In this document: positions 24,604-35,285 of the stretch, piece by piece
Layout of the letters: each line of letters opens with the position of its first letter
How positions within the stretch are numbered: position 1 is the stretch's first letter
From: Cherax quadricarinatus
Taxonomy: Eukaryota; Arthropoda; Malacostraca; Decapoda; Parastacidae
DNA: 64,000 nucleotides
NCBI RefSeq assembly: GCF_038502225.1
Contig: NW_027196910.1
Coordinates: 1-64,000, forward strand
Direction of reading: 5' to 3'
The notes under the pieces: model-generated
Told to the model about the DNA's origin: nothing
The model's database searches: none
Seen by the model: only the letters and a program-made list of their open reading frames with translations
Position numbers and translations under genes: made by a program

Positions 24604-26780
24604 CTCAGCGACCATGTGGTTTTAAGCTTCGAATACACAGTAGAGCTACAAGTGGAGGGGGAAGCAGGAAGGCCAGGACGAATGAAGCCAAACTACAAGA
24701 AAGGGGACTACACGGAAATGAGGAACTTCCTGAACGGGGTTCAGTGGGACAGAGAACTGGCAGGGAAGCCTGTTAATGAGATGATGGAATATGTAGCAAC
24801 AATGTGCAAGGAGGCTGAGGAGAGGTTTGTACCCAAGGGTAACAGGAATAATGAAAAAGCCAGGATGAGCCCATGGTTCACCCAAAGATGCAAGGAGGCA
24901 AAAACCAAGTGTACTAGGGAATGGAAGAAATATAAAAGGCAAAGGACCCAGGAGAATAAGGAGAGCAGTCGTAGAGCCAGAAACGAATATGCACAGATAA
25001 GAACGGAGGCCCAACGACAATTTGAAAACGACATAGCAGTGAAAGCCAAATCTGACCGGAAACTGTTATACAGCCACATCAGGAGGAAAACAACAGTCAA
25101 GGACCAGGTAATCAGGCTAAGGAAGGAAGGAGGAGAGACAACAAGAAATGACCGTGAAGTATGTGAGTAACTCAACAAGAGATTCAAAGAAGTGTTCACA
25201 GAGGAGACAGAAGGGGCTCCAGAAAGACGGAGATGTGGGGCACACCAAGTGCTGGACACAGTACACACAACCGAGGAAGAAGTGAAGAGGCTTCTGAGTG
25301 AACTAGATACCTCAAAGGCAATGGGGCCGGATAACATCTCCCCATGGGTCCTGAGAGAGGGAGCAGAGGCACTATGTGTACCCTTAACAACAATATTCAA
25401 TACATCCATCGAAACAGGGAGATTGCCTGAGGCATGGAAGACAGCAAATGTGGTCCCAATCTTTAAAAAAGAAGACAGACATGAAGCACTAAACTACAGA
25501 CCAGTGTCACTGACATGTATAGTATGCAGAGTCATGGAGAAGATTATCAGGAGAAGAGTGGTGGAACACCTAGAAAGGAATGTTCTCATCAACAGCAGCC
25601 AACATGGTTTCAGGGACGGGAAATCCTGTGTTACAAACCTATTGGAGTTCTATGACGTGGTACCAGCAGTAAGACAAGAGAGAGAGGAGTGGGTGGATTG
25701 CATTTTCTTGGACTGCAAGAAGGCGTTTGACACAGTTCCACACAAGAGATTAGTGCAAAAACTGGAGGACCAAGCAGGGATAACAGGGAAGGCACTACAA
25801 TGGATCAGGGAATACTTGTCAGGAAGACAGCAGCGAGTCATGGTACGTGGCGAGGTGTCAGAGTGGGCACCTGTGACCAGCGGGGTCCCACAGGGGTCAA
25901 TCCTAGGACCAGTGCTGTTTCTGGTATTTGTGGACGACATGACGGAAGGAATAGACTCCGAGGTGTCCATGTTTGCAGATGATGTGAAGTTGATGAGAAG
26001 AATTCATTTGATCGAAGACCAGGAAGAACTACAAAGGGATCTGGACAGGCTGCAGACCTGGTCCAGCAATTGGCTCCTGGAGTTCAATCCCACCAAGTGC
26101 AAAGTCATGAAGATTGGGGAAGGGCAAAGAAGACCGCAGACGGAGTACAGTCTAGGGGGCCAGAGACTACAAACCTCACTCAAGGAAAAAGATCTTGGGG
26201 TTAGTATAACACCAGGCACATCTCCTGAAGCGCACATCAACCAAATAACTGCTGCAGCATATGGGCGTCTAGCAAACCTCGGAACAGCATTCCGACATCT
26301 TAATAAGGAATCGTTCAGGACCCTGTACACCGTGTACGTTAGGCCCATATTGGAGTATGCGGCACCAGTTTTTAACCCACACCTAGCCAAGCACGTAAAG
26401 AAGCTAGAGAAAGTGCAAAGGTTTGCAACAAGACTAGTCCCATAGCTAAGAGGTATGTCCTACGAGGAGAGGTTAAGGGAAATCAACCTGACGACACTGG
26501 AGGACAGGAGAGATAGGGGAAACATGATAGCGACATACAAAATACTGAGAGGACTTGACAAGGTGGACAAAGACAGGATGTTCCAGAGATTGTACACAGT
26601 AACAAAGGGGACACAGTTGGAAGTTGAAGACTCAGATGAATCACAGGGATGTTAGGAAGTATTTCTTCAGCCACAGAGTAGTCAGGAAGTGGAATAGTTT
26701 GGGAAGCGATGTAATGGAGGCAGGATCCATACATAGCTTTAAGCAGAGGTGTGATAAAGCTCACGGTTCAGGGAGAGTGA
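24604..26780 (+). pseudogene. LINE copy B ORF2 remnant: endonuclease end, linker, reverse transcriptase
   Basis: One frame covers almost the whole segment. It opens with DHVVLSFEY (the end of an endonuclease SDH motif), then the linker block KKGDYTEMRNFLNGVQWDR, then RT motifs: GPDNISPWVLREGAEA, NYRPVSLTCIV, FLDCKKAFDTVPHKR (catalytic Asp), SGVPQGSILGPVLF, MFADDVKLMRR (catalytic Asp pair) and a C-terminal QITAAAYGRLANL block. It is broken by two nonsense codons, TAA at 25168-25170 and TAG at 26443-26445, and by a 1-nt insertion near 26604 (aacaaagggg versus aacaagggg in sister copies). Its protein is very close to that of copy K. Confidence 0.93.
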
Positions 26781-26853
26781 CCTAGTAGCAACCAGTGAAG
26801 ATGCGGGGCCAGGAGCTTGGACTCGACCCCTGCAACCTCAACTAGGTGAGTAC

Positions 26854-26898
26854 ACACACACACACACACATACACACACACACACTCACACACACACA
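26854..26898. repeat. (CA)n tract joining LINE copies B and C
   Basis: About 45 bp of CA dinucleotides with a few interruptions, lying between the 3' terminus of copy B and the first base of truncated copy C. Confidence 0.9.
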
Positions 26899-27342
26899 AC
26901 AAGGCTAGTTCCGGAGCTCAGGGGTATGTCCTACGAAGAAAGGTTGAGGGAAATCGGACTAACGACATTGGAGGACAGGAGGGTCAGGGAAGACATGATA
27001 ACGACATACAAAATACTTCATGGAATAGATAAGGTAGACAGAGACAGGTTGTTCCAGAGTGGGGAAACAAAAACAAAGGGTCACAATTGGAAGTTGAAGA
27101 CTCAGACGAGTCATAGGGATGTTAGGAAGTATTTCTTCAGTCATAGAGTCGTCAGAAAGTGGAATAGCCTAACAAGTGATGTAGTGGAGGCAGGAACCAT
27201 ACATAGCTTTAAGACGAGGTATGACAAAGCTCTGGAAGCAGAGAGAGAGAGAGGACCTAGTAGCGATCAGTGAAGAGGCGGGACCAGGAGCTGTGTCTCG
27301 ACCCCTGCAACCACAATTAGGTGAGTACAATTAGGTGAGTAC
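26899..27342 (+). pseudogene. LINE copy C, 5'-truncated 3' end
   Basis: Starts inside the C-terminal domain (ATRLVPEL equivalent). It contains an uninterrupted frame from 26926 to a TGA at 27271 with SYEERLREIGLTTLEDRR, KYFFSHRVVRKWNS and SFKTRYDKA blocks. It then has the short 3' untranslated part and the terminal direct repeat aattaggtgagtac twice (27317-27342). Only the last ~20% of the element is present, typical of aborted target-primed reverse transcription. Confidence 0.92.
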
Positions 27343-27353
27343 ACACACAGACA

Positions 27354-27424
<71 letters not shown>
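27343..27424. repeat. (CA)n tract joining LINE copies C and D
   Basis: Mostly pure CA with cagacagac interruptions at its left end. The right edge runs straight into endonuclease-coding sequence of copy D. Confidence 0.95.
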
Positions 27425-27426
<2 letters not shown>

Positions 27427-28175
27427 ATATGATGAGAGCAACATAGCAATGGTTGATACACTAGCTGAAGTTACTAGTTGTGGGTGATTTCAATCACAAA
27501 GAGATTGAACTGCATAAACACGTTAGGAACACGAGAAAGAGAGGGAGGATGAACCACCAGGACTGGACCTCATGTTCAATTTGAGAAGTTCAGATATTGA
27601 GAACATCACATATGAAGGGCCCCTAGGAGGTGGTGATCACATGACCCAGAGATTCGAATACATAACAGAGTTACAAGTGAAGCGGAAAGGTCAAACCTAC
27701 GAGTATGAAAAAAGTAGACAAAGAGCCCAGAAAAATAGTGAGATTACAAGAACCATAAACGAATATGCACAGATAAGGAGGGAGGCCCAGCTGCAATATG
27801 CACAGATAAGGAGGGAGGCCCAGCTGCAATATGCACAGATAAGGAGGGAGGCCCAGCTGTAATATGCACAGATATGGAGGGAGGTCCAGCTGCAATACGA
27901 AAATGTCAAATCATCCAGAGACAAGTCTGACCCGAAGCTGTTGCACAACCAAATCAGGAGGAAAACAAGTGACAAGGACCAGTTAATCATGAAGAAGGAA
28001 GGAGAGATCACAAATAACCGAGATGTGAAAAGCTCGACAAGAGATTTTAGGATTTAAGGAAGTATTTACAGTGGAGACAGAAAGGACTCCAGAAAGCCTA
28101 TGGGCGCCTGGCAAACCTAAGAATAGAGTTTTAACGCCTTAGGAATCGTTCAAGAATCTGTGCACCGTATAATCT
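27425..28175 (+). pseudogene. LINE copy D, decayed endonuclease and linker with large internal deletion
   Basis: The endonuclease C-terminal half is recognisable: gtgggtgatttcaatcacaa (VGDFNH), a degraded leucine-aspartate-leucine strand and ggtggtgatcacatg (GDHM). The linker carries an in-frame 33-bp tandem repeat (27764-27895). The sequence then jumps, at about 28095, from the start of the RT region to the AYGRLANL region, so nearly the whole RT is deleted. Several frameshifts and stops. It ends near 28175 without the usual family terminus. Confidence 0.85.
27764..27895. repeat. 33-bp tandem repeat, 4 copies, inside the LINE linker
   Basis: Units at 27764-27796, 27797-27829, 27830-27862 and 27863-27895 encode YAQIRREAQLQ in frame. 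Copies B, E, H and K have this segment once (NEYAQIRREAQRQ or similar). The third unit has CAA changed to TAA, and the fourth has aagg to atgg and c to t changes. Confidence 0.95.
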
Positions 28176-28600
28176 TTAAGAAGCACTAAACCCAGTAAGT
28201 TCACAGAGCGCTCCAGGTGGTGAGCCTCTGTAACTGTACTTACATTTCCTGCTTCCTCTTTGTCTCTTTCATCCTCTCCTCATAAGCTTTTTTCCAATTT
28301 TGTTTTGTTCTGTCTTAATCGAGGTATTTAAGTTGATATCTTTCTGCCTGACAGCCTTGACAGTGATTTCTGTTACAAGATTCAGTATCATTTCTGTCTC
28401 AGTAGTTAGTTTGACTTGGTGTTTAATTTTTTTTTTTTTGGTTATCTTATCGTCTGAAAACTTGCTACTTGGTTGAATTTTCCGCCACCACTTGATGGCT
28501 CAATAATCTTCTGAACCTGCCATTCATCTGCCAGCTGCTAATTCATGCACTTTACTGCTTCACTAATATCTCCTGCACCTCACTTCATTTTTTTTTTATT
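28176..28600. other. Non-genic interval
   Basis: Contains a short agaagcactaaacccagtaag segment that looks like a SINE-type fragment (28180-28230). The rest is unremarkable AT-rich sequence with no open frame of note. Confidence 0.45.
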
Positions 28601-30275
28601 TTATTTAAAACAATACAATACATTAAATAAATAAAAGAACATAGTATCAGGTCTTACCCAGAATTATAAATAACATTGTCAAAATACACAAACATTTAAC
28701 TTTGTGCTGACACAAACTGTCCCTCATCCCCTATACATTTTTTTTTATTTATTTAAAATACAGTATACATTATACGTGTAAGCAAACATGTCACTAAACC
28801 ATTCAACATGTAACAACAAAATTAAAGTACAACATACGTATACACCATCAAAAAAGAAAAAGAAACTTCACACAGGTGTACCAACAACACATCCAGAGAA
28901 TCTACTTCAGCACACTTAAACATCTTATGCCAAGTTTTATATACAAAACAATTCTTAAAGGTAAAAACCTCACCACATACCATTAAAACCTATACATCCA
29001 CCCCCCACCAAAGGTACATTTATAAAGTCGTACATATGTGCTCTGGAAGTAACAAGGTACCCCCCCCCCCCCATCAAATACCTACAAAACATTAACATAC
29101 TATAAGAGCGCAGGATACTACTTGCTCTAAGTAACAATTATGAAAACTTTGCCTAGCATACAAGGATAATACACTCTATATCTTAACACGGGTGAAATCC
29201 ACCCAAGACTTCTTCATACACTATATACCCTATAGCAGTATTAATACATAATATACACCGCTACTTGAACTCATATGCATACCTGATCCAACAAAGTCAT
29301 CTGAAATTGCGTATTTACACAAAATCAACATACATTTTTATATTACCTTACATATACTCTTATATGTGACTTTAAACATTAAAATAGCAAAGGGAAAACA
29401 ACAGCGTGTACTTAAAATATATAACACTACCCTACACATACAGTGTCACACGACATGTACTATATAATCTTAACCAGGCCGCTGAAACATTATATGTTAG
29501 GTCTTATGTGCCAAAATACAATCTCGCATAATATAAAACTGTACCACGTTACTCATTACAGCTATTTAAACTTCGAACCTTCAGATATACAGAAATTGTG
29601 TCTTACAGAATGCATCCTACAAGAAGGGAAACCCCGGACTTTGTATCACAGCATATTCGATACAGTCATATGGCATACCTTAGTAACACCATGTAGTATG
29701 TGCTTTCTATAACATCTTTGAAGGCACTCTCACACACACAAAAACTATAAGATTCTACCCTTTCATTCACCTTGTATACACTCAATGATGTAGTGCTCCA
29801 ATACATTACGTACATGTACTATCCAATATCTTCACAACATAAAGGGAACACATGTGTAAAAACACCACCCACACCACACTCACTACTCAGGAAAAGCATA
29901 AATGTATCAGTGCAAATCCAGTCACACACTTTAAAAGCCAGCCACACATCTCCGCTCAAGAAACTAGCCCGTCGCTACCCCTTTACACTTAAATCCCGTA
30001 AATCCTTTAACTTAAAACTCCGGTATCCCTCAGTAAACACTGTCTCCCACCTTCCCCCATAAAGATCCCTATTGCGACACTTAGTTCTAAGAATTAAACT
30101 AAGTCTGCCCGAAATGCCTAGCCATGCTAGGCGTTTTAGTGGTACACTCTGTAATCATTATTTAACTACATGTAAACCACACAATAACCAAATTCTGTAA
30201 ATTCAACATTGTAATCCTTATAGAGAATAAACTTTGAATTGAATTTGAATTGAATTGAATTGAATTCTGGGCGAC
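28600..30275 (+). repeat. AT-rich dispersed-element candidate ending in a TTGAA tail
   Basis: AT-rich, with no recognisable coding domain. The longest frames (under 100 codons) show no known motif. The right end reads gagaataaactttgaattg and continues as a TTGAA pentanucleotide repeat at about 30232-30266, the kind of simple tail that terminates some non-LTR elements. A segment about 30100-30150 (tctgcccgaaatgcctagcc, tagtggtacactctgtaatc) resembles sequence I remember as frequent in decapod genomes. The left boundary is uncertain; T-rich starts occur at about 28586 and 28740. Confidence 0.45.
29063..29072. repeat. Poly(C) run
   Basis: A short homopolymer of about 11-12 C bases near 29060-29072 in otherwise AT-rich sequence. 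Confidence 0.6.
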
Positions 30276-31124
30276 GCCAAGCCACAAGTGTTTATGTTTT
30301 GTTCTCTCAACCAATGGGAAGACGGCAAACGCCATCACCACTTAGCTGAAGCGACTCAGGGAAGGCTTGTGATTGGTTAGAATTAAAGAACGGGAATCCA
30401 GATGCGCGGCGCGTGTAGGATGACACACGCAAACTTGCACGTGTTAAAGCTAGATGGATAGATGAAAATCTTTAACTCAATATCTGCCGCACCTTTGTGT
30501 CTTCATGAACTATGCAGTGTTGCAAAATAGCAACAGATTGGAAGGGAAACTCTCTGAGGCAGGGCAGGTGTCAGTGGCAACCCATGCCCGGGTGAGAACC
30601 ACTACCGACCCCAACATATCACTGTCCCATTACAGCGTTTTTGGGTAGAGGGAGGTTGGGTACCACAGAGGTTTACAGAAAGCTAGTTACAGAATTTTAA
30701 TGAAATGCGGTAGTCAGCCCAAAAGTTCATCTAATCAATATCAACTGATGTATTACCATATGGAAACGTTCATACACCCAGACACTGAAGCTATATATAA
30801 CATTGCATTTTATACGAATCAGATTAAGTAGTTATCAACCAATACTACCTGTCATATACTCATGAATGTTCCAGAAGACCAAGCACGGAAGGGATTATAC
30901 AAATATCTCTACATATTTTCCTACTACCAACATACTTACCTATTCTACTCCATGACAATAACACTGTCTCTTAACACTAGGATCCCAGAGGCGATAAGTT
31001 GTTACTTTACACGACCTCTCCAGGATATCATAAGAAACTCATAATAGGATATTATGTGAGCTGTAGTCACATAAACTTGTGTAACTGTACTTATATGCTG
31101 AATCTAAGCAAATTTACTTACTAA
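30276..31124. other. Non-genic interval with a CCAAT pair
   Basis: No gene recognised. A CCAAT box (aaccaatggga, about 30309) and an inverted CCAAT (tgattggttag, about 30371) lie about 60 bp apart, just upstream of a CpG-containing stretch gatgcgcggcgcgtgtag. This is promoter-like in composition only; no coding exon follows. Confidence 0.4.
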
Positions 31125-31636
31125 TACTATGGAGTTCCTATATACGACACTGTCATAGTCTACCCTGAACAAAAAAGTAGAGTCACTGAGCGTAAACACG
31201 GACATGGTGTTCCCTGAGGGTACTAAATCATTGAGTCTAGGAAGGACCTCATTAATATCGCGATCTCTAGGTCACAGACGCAGAACATCGTCTACGTGTC
31301 TGAACCACTTTGCTTTATTAGTGAGGATCCCATATACAGGTTGCTGAGTAATGGAGTTAGTGGATTTTCCATGGCAATTCTTTGTTTTTAAGCACAGTAT
31401 CTACCTTCAAATAAAAATTTCCAGCCCGTCACGCAAAGCTTAATAATTATGTTAGTGGGTTTGGAGAAGTTTTTAGTTACTCCTCTACATACGTAAGCAA
31501 ATCAGGGACAGAGACTCGAGTGAACAATGTTGTGACAATAAAACTTAAAAGTGAAAAGTCATGTGATACATTTAATTTCTGGAGCATCTCTGAAAGGTCA
31601 ATATTATTCTTAATATGAGCATAGGAAATCGTTCCG
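31125..31636 (-). pseudogene. Penelope-like element reverse transcriptase relic
   Basis: Read on the minus strand from 31636: a HIKNNIDLSEMLQKLN block, then LLSFIVTTLFTRVSVPDLL, which matches the family pattern SFDVxSLFTxVPVxDLL. Next, in another frame, comes an IAMENPLTPLLSNLYM block (family: AMGNPLSPxLSNLYME). Then comes KWFRHVDDVL, the catalytic YVDD-type box, followed by a DINEVLPRLNDLVPS block. The order and spacing fit Penelope-like RT. Stops (including the TAA after YVEE at 31477-31479) and frame changes make it non-functional, and the usual Asp in SFD is replaced by Ile. No GIY-YIG endonuclease domain was seen downstream. Confidence 0.85.
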
Positions 31637-33512
31637 ACCATTATGGTCCTGTGTCTTGGTCTTATCATTATGGTCCTGTGTCTTGGCCTTACCATTATGG
31701 TCCTGTGTCTTGGCCTTACCATTAAGGTCCTGTGTCTTGGCCTTACCATTAAGGTCTTGTGTCTTGGTCTTACCATTATGGTCCTGTTTCTTGGTCTTAC
31801 CATTATGGTCCTCTTTCTTGGCCTTACCATTATGGTCCTGTTTCTTGGTCTTACCATTATGGTCCTGTGTCTTGGTCTTACCATTATGGTCCTGTGTCTT
31901 GGTCTTACCATTATGGTCCTGTGTCTTGGTCTTACCATTATGGTCCTGTGTCTTGGTCTTACCATTATGGTCCTGTGTCTTGGTCTTACCATTATGGTCC
32001 TGTGTCTTGGTCTTTATATTAAGGTCCTGTGTCTTGGTCTTACCATTATGGTCCTGTGTCTTGATCTTACCATTATGGTCCTGTGTCTTGGTCTTACCAT
32101 TATGGTCCTGTGTCTTGGTCTTACCATTATGGTCCTGTGTCTTGGTCTTACCATTATGGTCCTGTGTCTTGGTCTTACCATTATGGTCCTGTGTCTTGGT
32201 CTTACCATTAAGGTCCTGTGTCTTGGTCTTACCATTATGGTCCTGTGTCTTGGTCTTACCATTATGGTCCTGTGTCTTGGTCTTACCATTATGGTCCTGT
32301 GTCTTGGTCTTACCATTATCGTCCTGTGTCTTGGTCTTACCATTAAGGTCCTGTGTCTTGGTCTTACCATTATGGTCCTGTGTCTCGGTCTTACCATTAA
32401 GGTCCTGTGTCTTGGTCTTACCATTATGGTCCTGTGTCTTGGTCTTACCGTTAAGGTCCTGTGTCTTGGTCTTACCATTAAGGTCCTGTGTCTTGGTCTT
32501 ACCGTTAAGGGCCTGTGTCTTGGTCTTACCATTAAGGTCCTGTGTCTTGGTCTTACCGTTAAGGTCCTGTGTCTTGGTCTTACCATTAAGGTCCTGTGTC
32601 TTGATCTTACCATTAAGGTCCTGTGTCTTGGTCTTACCGTTAAGGTCCTGTGTCTTGGTCTTACCATTAAGGTCCTGTGTCTTGGTCTTACCATTAAGGT
32701 CCTGTGTCTTGATCTTACCATTAAGGTCCTGTGTCTTGGTCTTACCGTTAAGGTCCTGTGTCTTGGTCTTACCATTAAGGTCCTGTGTCTTGGTCTTACC
32801 GTTAAGGTCCTGTGTCTTGGTCTTATCATTAAGGTCCTGTGTCTTGGTCTTACCATTAAGGTCCTGTGTCTTGATCTTACCATTAAGGTCCTGTGTCTTG
32901 GTCTTACCATTAAGGTTCTGTGTCTTGATCTTACCATTAAGGTCTTGTGTCTTGGTCTTACCATTAAGGTCCTGTGTTTTGGTCTTACCGTTAAGGTCCT
33001 GTGTCTTGGTCTTACCATTAAGGTCCTGTGTCTTGGTCTTACCATTATGGTCCTGTGTCTTGGTCTTACCATTATGGTCCTGTGTCTTGGTCTTACCATT
33101 AAGGTCCTGTGTCTTGGTCTTAATATTAAGGTCCTGTGTCTTGGTCTTACCATTAAGGTCCTGTGTCTTGGTCTTACCATTAAGGTCCTGTGTCTTGGTC
33201 TTAATATTAAGGTCCTGTGTCTTGGTCTTACCATTAAGGTCCTGTGTCTTGGTCTTAATATTAAGGTCCTGTGTCTTGGTCTTACCATTAAGGTCCTGTG
33301 TCTTGGTCTTACCATTAAGGTCCTGTGTCTTGGTCTTAATATTAAGGTCCTGTGTCTTGGTCTTACCATTAAGGTCCTGTGTCTTGGTCTTAATATTAAG
33401 GTCCTGTGTCTTGGTCTTACCATTAAGGTCCTGTGTCTTGGTCTTTATATTAAGGTCCTGTGTTTTGGTCTTTATATTAAGGTCCTGTGTCTTGGTCTTT
33501 ATATTAAGGTCC
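31637..33512. repeat. 27-bp minisatellite, about 69 copies
   Basis: The unit is accattatggtcctgtgtc then ttggtctt. The left part (to about 32430) is dominated by accattatgg units. The middle mixes accattaagg with accgttaagg, often alternating. The right end has aatattaagg units interleaved with accattaagg and finishes with tatattaagg units. Long frames are open on both strands (up to 654 codons) purely because the unit lacks stops. On the minus strand one of them, MVRPRHRTI repeated, runs in frame into the Penelope-like relic at 31636. Confidence 0.95.
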
Positions 33513-33769
33513 ATCGTCTGTAAAATTCCTTTAAGACAAAACATTTTAATAGCAACAATTAAGATGGACAACATTGTATTAACACCCCTGCGGGCTTAGC
33601 GCTCCCCATTCAGCAATATTGATAATTGACCTTCGTGTTAAAACCCTCCAATGTGGGCCACGCACTTCCCGTTTTTTTCATTAACTTCGTTTTCTTTGCA
33701 CTTCCTTTTTTTCTGGGGCTGTACCCTACATGAATGCGGCCCAAGAGCTTGAGACTCAGGGAAGGTGAT
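33513..33769. other. Short intergenic stretch with a SINE-like scrap
   Basis: Contains ccctgcgggcttagcgctcc at about 33585-33605, related to the gtttagcgct motif of the SINE-like copies near 915-1079 and 4754-4795. Nothing else recognised. Confidence 0.4.
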
Positions 33770-33839
33770 CATGTGGCTCAGAAAGTTATTCAGGGGAAGG
33801 AAGCAGAGAGTGCCTCTCAGATAAGAGACGTCAGACTGG

Positions 33840-33895
33840 GGGTAACAAACGGCGTGCCACAAGGATCAGTATTAGGTCCAGTACTGTTTCTGTGG
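33840..33895 (+). pseudogene. Tiny LINE reverse transcriptase fragment
   Basis: About 50 bp encode NGVPQGSVLGPVLFL, the RT motif just before the FADD box of CR1/Jockey-like elements. The upstream 70 bp (RKLFRGRKQRV-like) may be preceding RT sequence. It is not part of any neighbouring LINE copy in the window. Confidence 0.75.
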
Positions 33896-33929
33896 GGTTA
33901 TTTAAGCTAAAACCTTGGCTAGCCTTAAA

Positions 33930-34125
33930 TTTAGGTTATATATCTAACCACCTCTCTAATCTAACCTAACCTACATTTAACCAATCCTAACCTATATCTA
34001 ACCTAACCTATATCTAATCTAACCTAACCTATATCCAACCTAACCTACATCTAATCATACATAATCTAACCTAACCTAACCTATATCTAATCTAACCTAC
34101 CCTCACCTACCCTAAATCTAACCTG
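33930..34125. repeat. Degenerate interstitial telomere-like repeats
   Basis: Many ctaacctaacct-type runs, broken by tatat and tacat spacers, e.g. atctaatctaacctaacct repeated. CCTAA/TTAGG is the usual arthropod telomere unit. Pure runs are short (three to four units) and the block is flanked by ordinary sequence, so it is interstitial. Confidence 0.75.
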
Positions 34126-34255
34126 TATTATGTTAGATAAATACGTGAGAGGGCTGGATCTGTGTGGTACTCACACATGAGTTAATAGGGTAAACAAAGC
34201 TAGGGTAGCATTGATAATGGGTTAGGCAGATATTTTTGATAGTGGGTTTTGGTTT

Positions 34256-34318
34256 GAGAAGAACCTGCCTAGTATGGGCCAGTAGTCCTGCTGCAGTGTT
34301 CCTCCTTATGAAGGACAT
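34256..34318 (-). repeat. Dispersed repeat, copy B (inverse of 4478-4535)
   Basis: On the minus strand it reads aaggaggaacactgcagcag, gactactggcccatac-taggcaggttc, matching the start of 4478-4560 with a few changes. Confidence 0.65.
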
Positions 34319-34449
34319 CGTAGATTGGATGGAGTCACGTATATCTGTTTAATGATGACTAGAAATATAGAATACTGACATTATAACTAATACTATAGAA
34401 GAAATTCTATATAGTGTATACAAAAGATACATACAAAAGATGGGGTAAT

Positions 34450-34646
34450 CAGTCTCTCAGTCTTAGAGTTGGTGAAGACCACCGTAGTCTTGAAGGATCT
34501 CAGTCCCTTCAAAGTGGAGAAGTGGAATGATCTCTGTGGGAAAGTGGTGGAGGCAGACTCCATACGTAGCTGTAAGAGCAGGTACGATAGTGCCCACGAG
34601 GCGGGACCAGAAGTTGAGAGTTGACCCCTGCAACCACAAATAGGTG

Positions 34647-34647
<1 letters not shown>
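34450..34647 (+). pseudogene. Degenerate LINE 3' end fragment
   Basis: Encodes a VEKWNDLCGKVVEADSIRSC and YDSAHEA stretch, equivalent to KWNSLGSDVVEAGSIHSFK and RYDKAH in the main LINE family. The family 3' untranslated part follows (gcgggaccagaag, acccctgcaaccacaaatag), ending gtgagtac at about 34650. Older and more diverged than the other copies. Confidence 0.8.

Positions 34648-34649
<2 letters not shown>

Positions 34650-34727
<78 letters not shown>
34650..34727. repeat. (CA)n microsatellite
   Basis: Pure CA between two LINE 3' ends. Confidence 0.97.
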
Positions 34728-34729
<2 letters not shown>

Positions 34730-34778
34730 GGGGCCAGGAGCTCGGACTCGACCCCCGCAACCTCAACTAGGTGAGTAC
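34728..34778 (+). mobile_element. Minimal LINE copy: last ~50 bp only
   Basis: Only the terminal part of the family remains (cggggccaggagctcggact, cctcaactaggtgagtac), bracketed by (CA)n on both sides. A similar ~50-70-bp minimal copy lies at 54262-54335 on the minus strand. Confidence 0.85.
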
Positions 34779-34863
34779 ACACTCACACACACACACACAC
34801 ACACACTCACACACACACACACACACACACACCCAGAGAGAGAGAGACACACACACCCACACA

Positions 34864-34904
<41 letters not shown>

Positions 34905-34922
34905 ACACACACACACACACAC
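34779..34922. repeat. CA-rich microsatellite with GA insert
   Basis: CA dinucleotides with CTCACA and cccagagagagagag interruptions. It ends immediately before LINE copy E. Confidence 0.95.
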
Positions 34923-34925
34923 ATC

Positions 34926-35285
34926 ATGAAGGTGATAGGCGAGGGGGACATGACCCAGGTGGCAAATTTTCGGAGAATTGGGTGGTTCACAAAGAAAAGG
35001 AATCGGCCTCTCAAAGTAATTTTCAAGGCAGAATCAACCCGAACCATGATCCTGCAGGAGAAAGCACGGCTGAGAGGCAAGCAGGAGTTCCGGAGTGTGT
35101 ACCTCGACCGAGACAGAACACAGGACGAAAGGAAGACAATGAAAGAGAGAGTTCAAAAACGAAAGGAGAAATGGGAGGAAATGAAAAAGGAGAGCAGAAT
35201 GACCCAGGATCAAATGGAAGGACAAGCGCACCCCCCAGAAACACCTGCAGAAGGACTCCAGCCACGACACCCCCAAGGCAACTGA
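34926..35285 (+). CDS. LINE copy E ORF1, C-terminal part only
   Basis: An ATG at 34926 is by chance the first codon left after truncation; it is in frame with ORF1 of copy K. The 119 residues run KVIGEGDMTQVANFRRIGWF, then an ILQEKARLRGKQEFRSVYLD block, then a charged K/E/R-rich tail, ending at TGA 35283-35285. Copy K has the same blocks (MILQEKPRLK, VFLDRDRTQTER). The N-terminal coiled-coil-like half is missing, so this is a fragment. Function in the family: RNA-binding chaperone of the retrotransposition particle, inferred from position as ORF1, not from a named domain. Confidence 0.75.
   Translation: MKVIGEGDMTQVANFRRIGWFTKKRNRPLKVIFKAESTRTMILQEKARLRGKQEFRSVYLDRDRTQDERKTMKERVQKRKEKWEEMKKESRMTQDQMEGQAHPPETPAEGLQPRHPQGN

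Noticed and set aside
24570..24610. Splice acceptor of a host gene or a spliced LINE retrocopy
   Set aside because: The pyrimidine tract plus CAG looks like an acceptor. In a spliced copy that tract would have been removed, and here it belongs to the LINE leader and the target-site duplication.
31610..33574. Coding interpretation of the 27-bp array (KTKTQDLNG, MVLCLGLTI, VRPRHRT repeats)
   Set aside because: All are readings of one non-coding tandem repeat in different frames, with no non-repeat domain except the decayed Penelope-like piece.
33930..34125. True chromosome end
   Set aside because: Runs are short and degenerate, with ordinary sequence and LINEs on both sides.
34644..34925. HTHTHT-rich N-terminal extension of LINE ORF1 in copy E
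   Set aside because: This is the (CA)n microsatellite in frame with the truncated ORF1 by chance.
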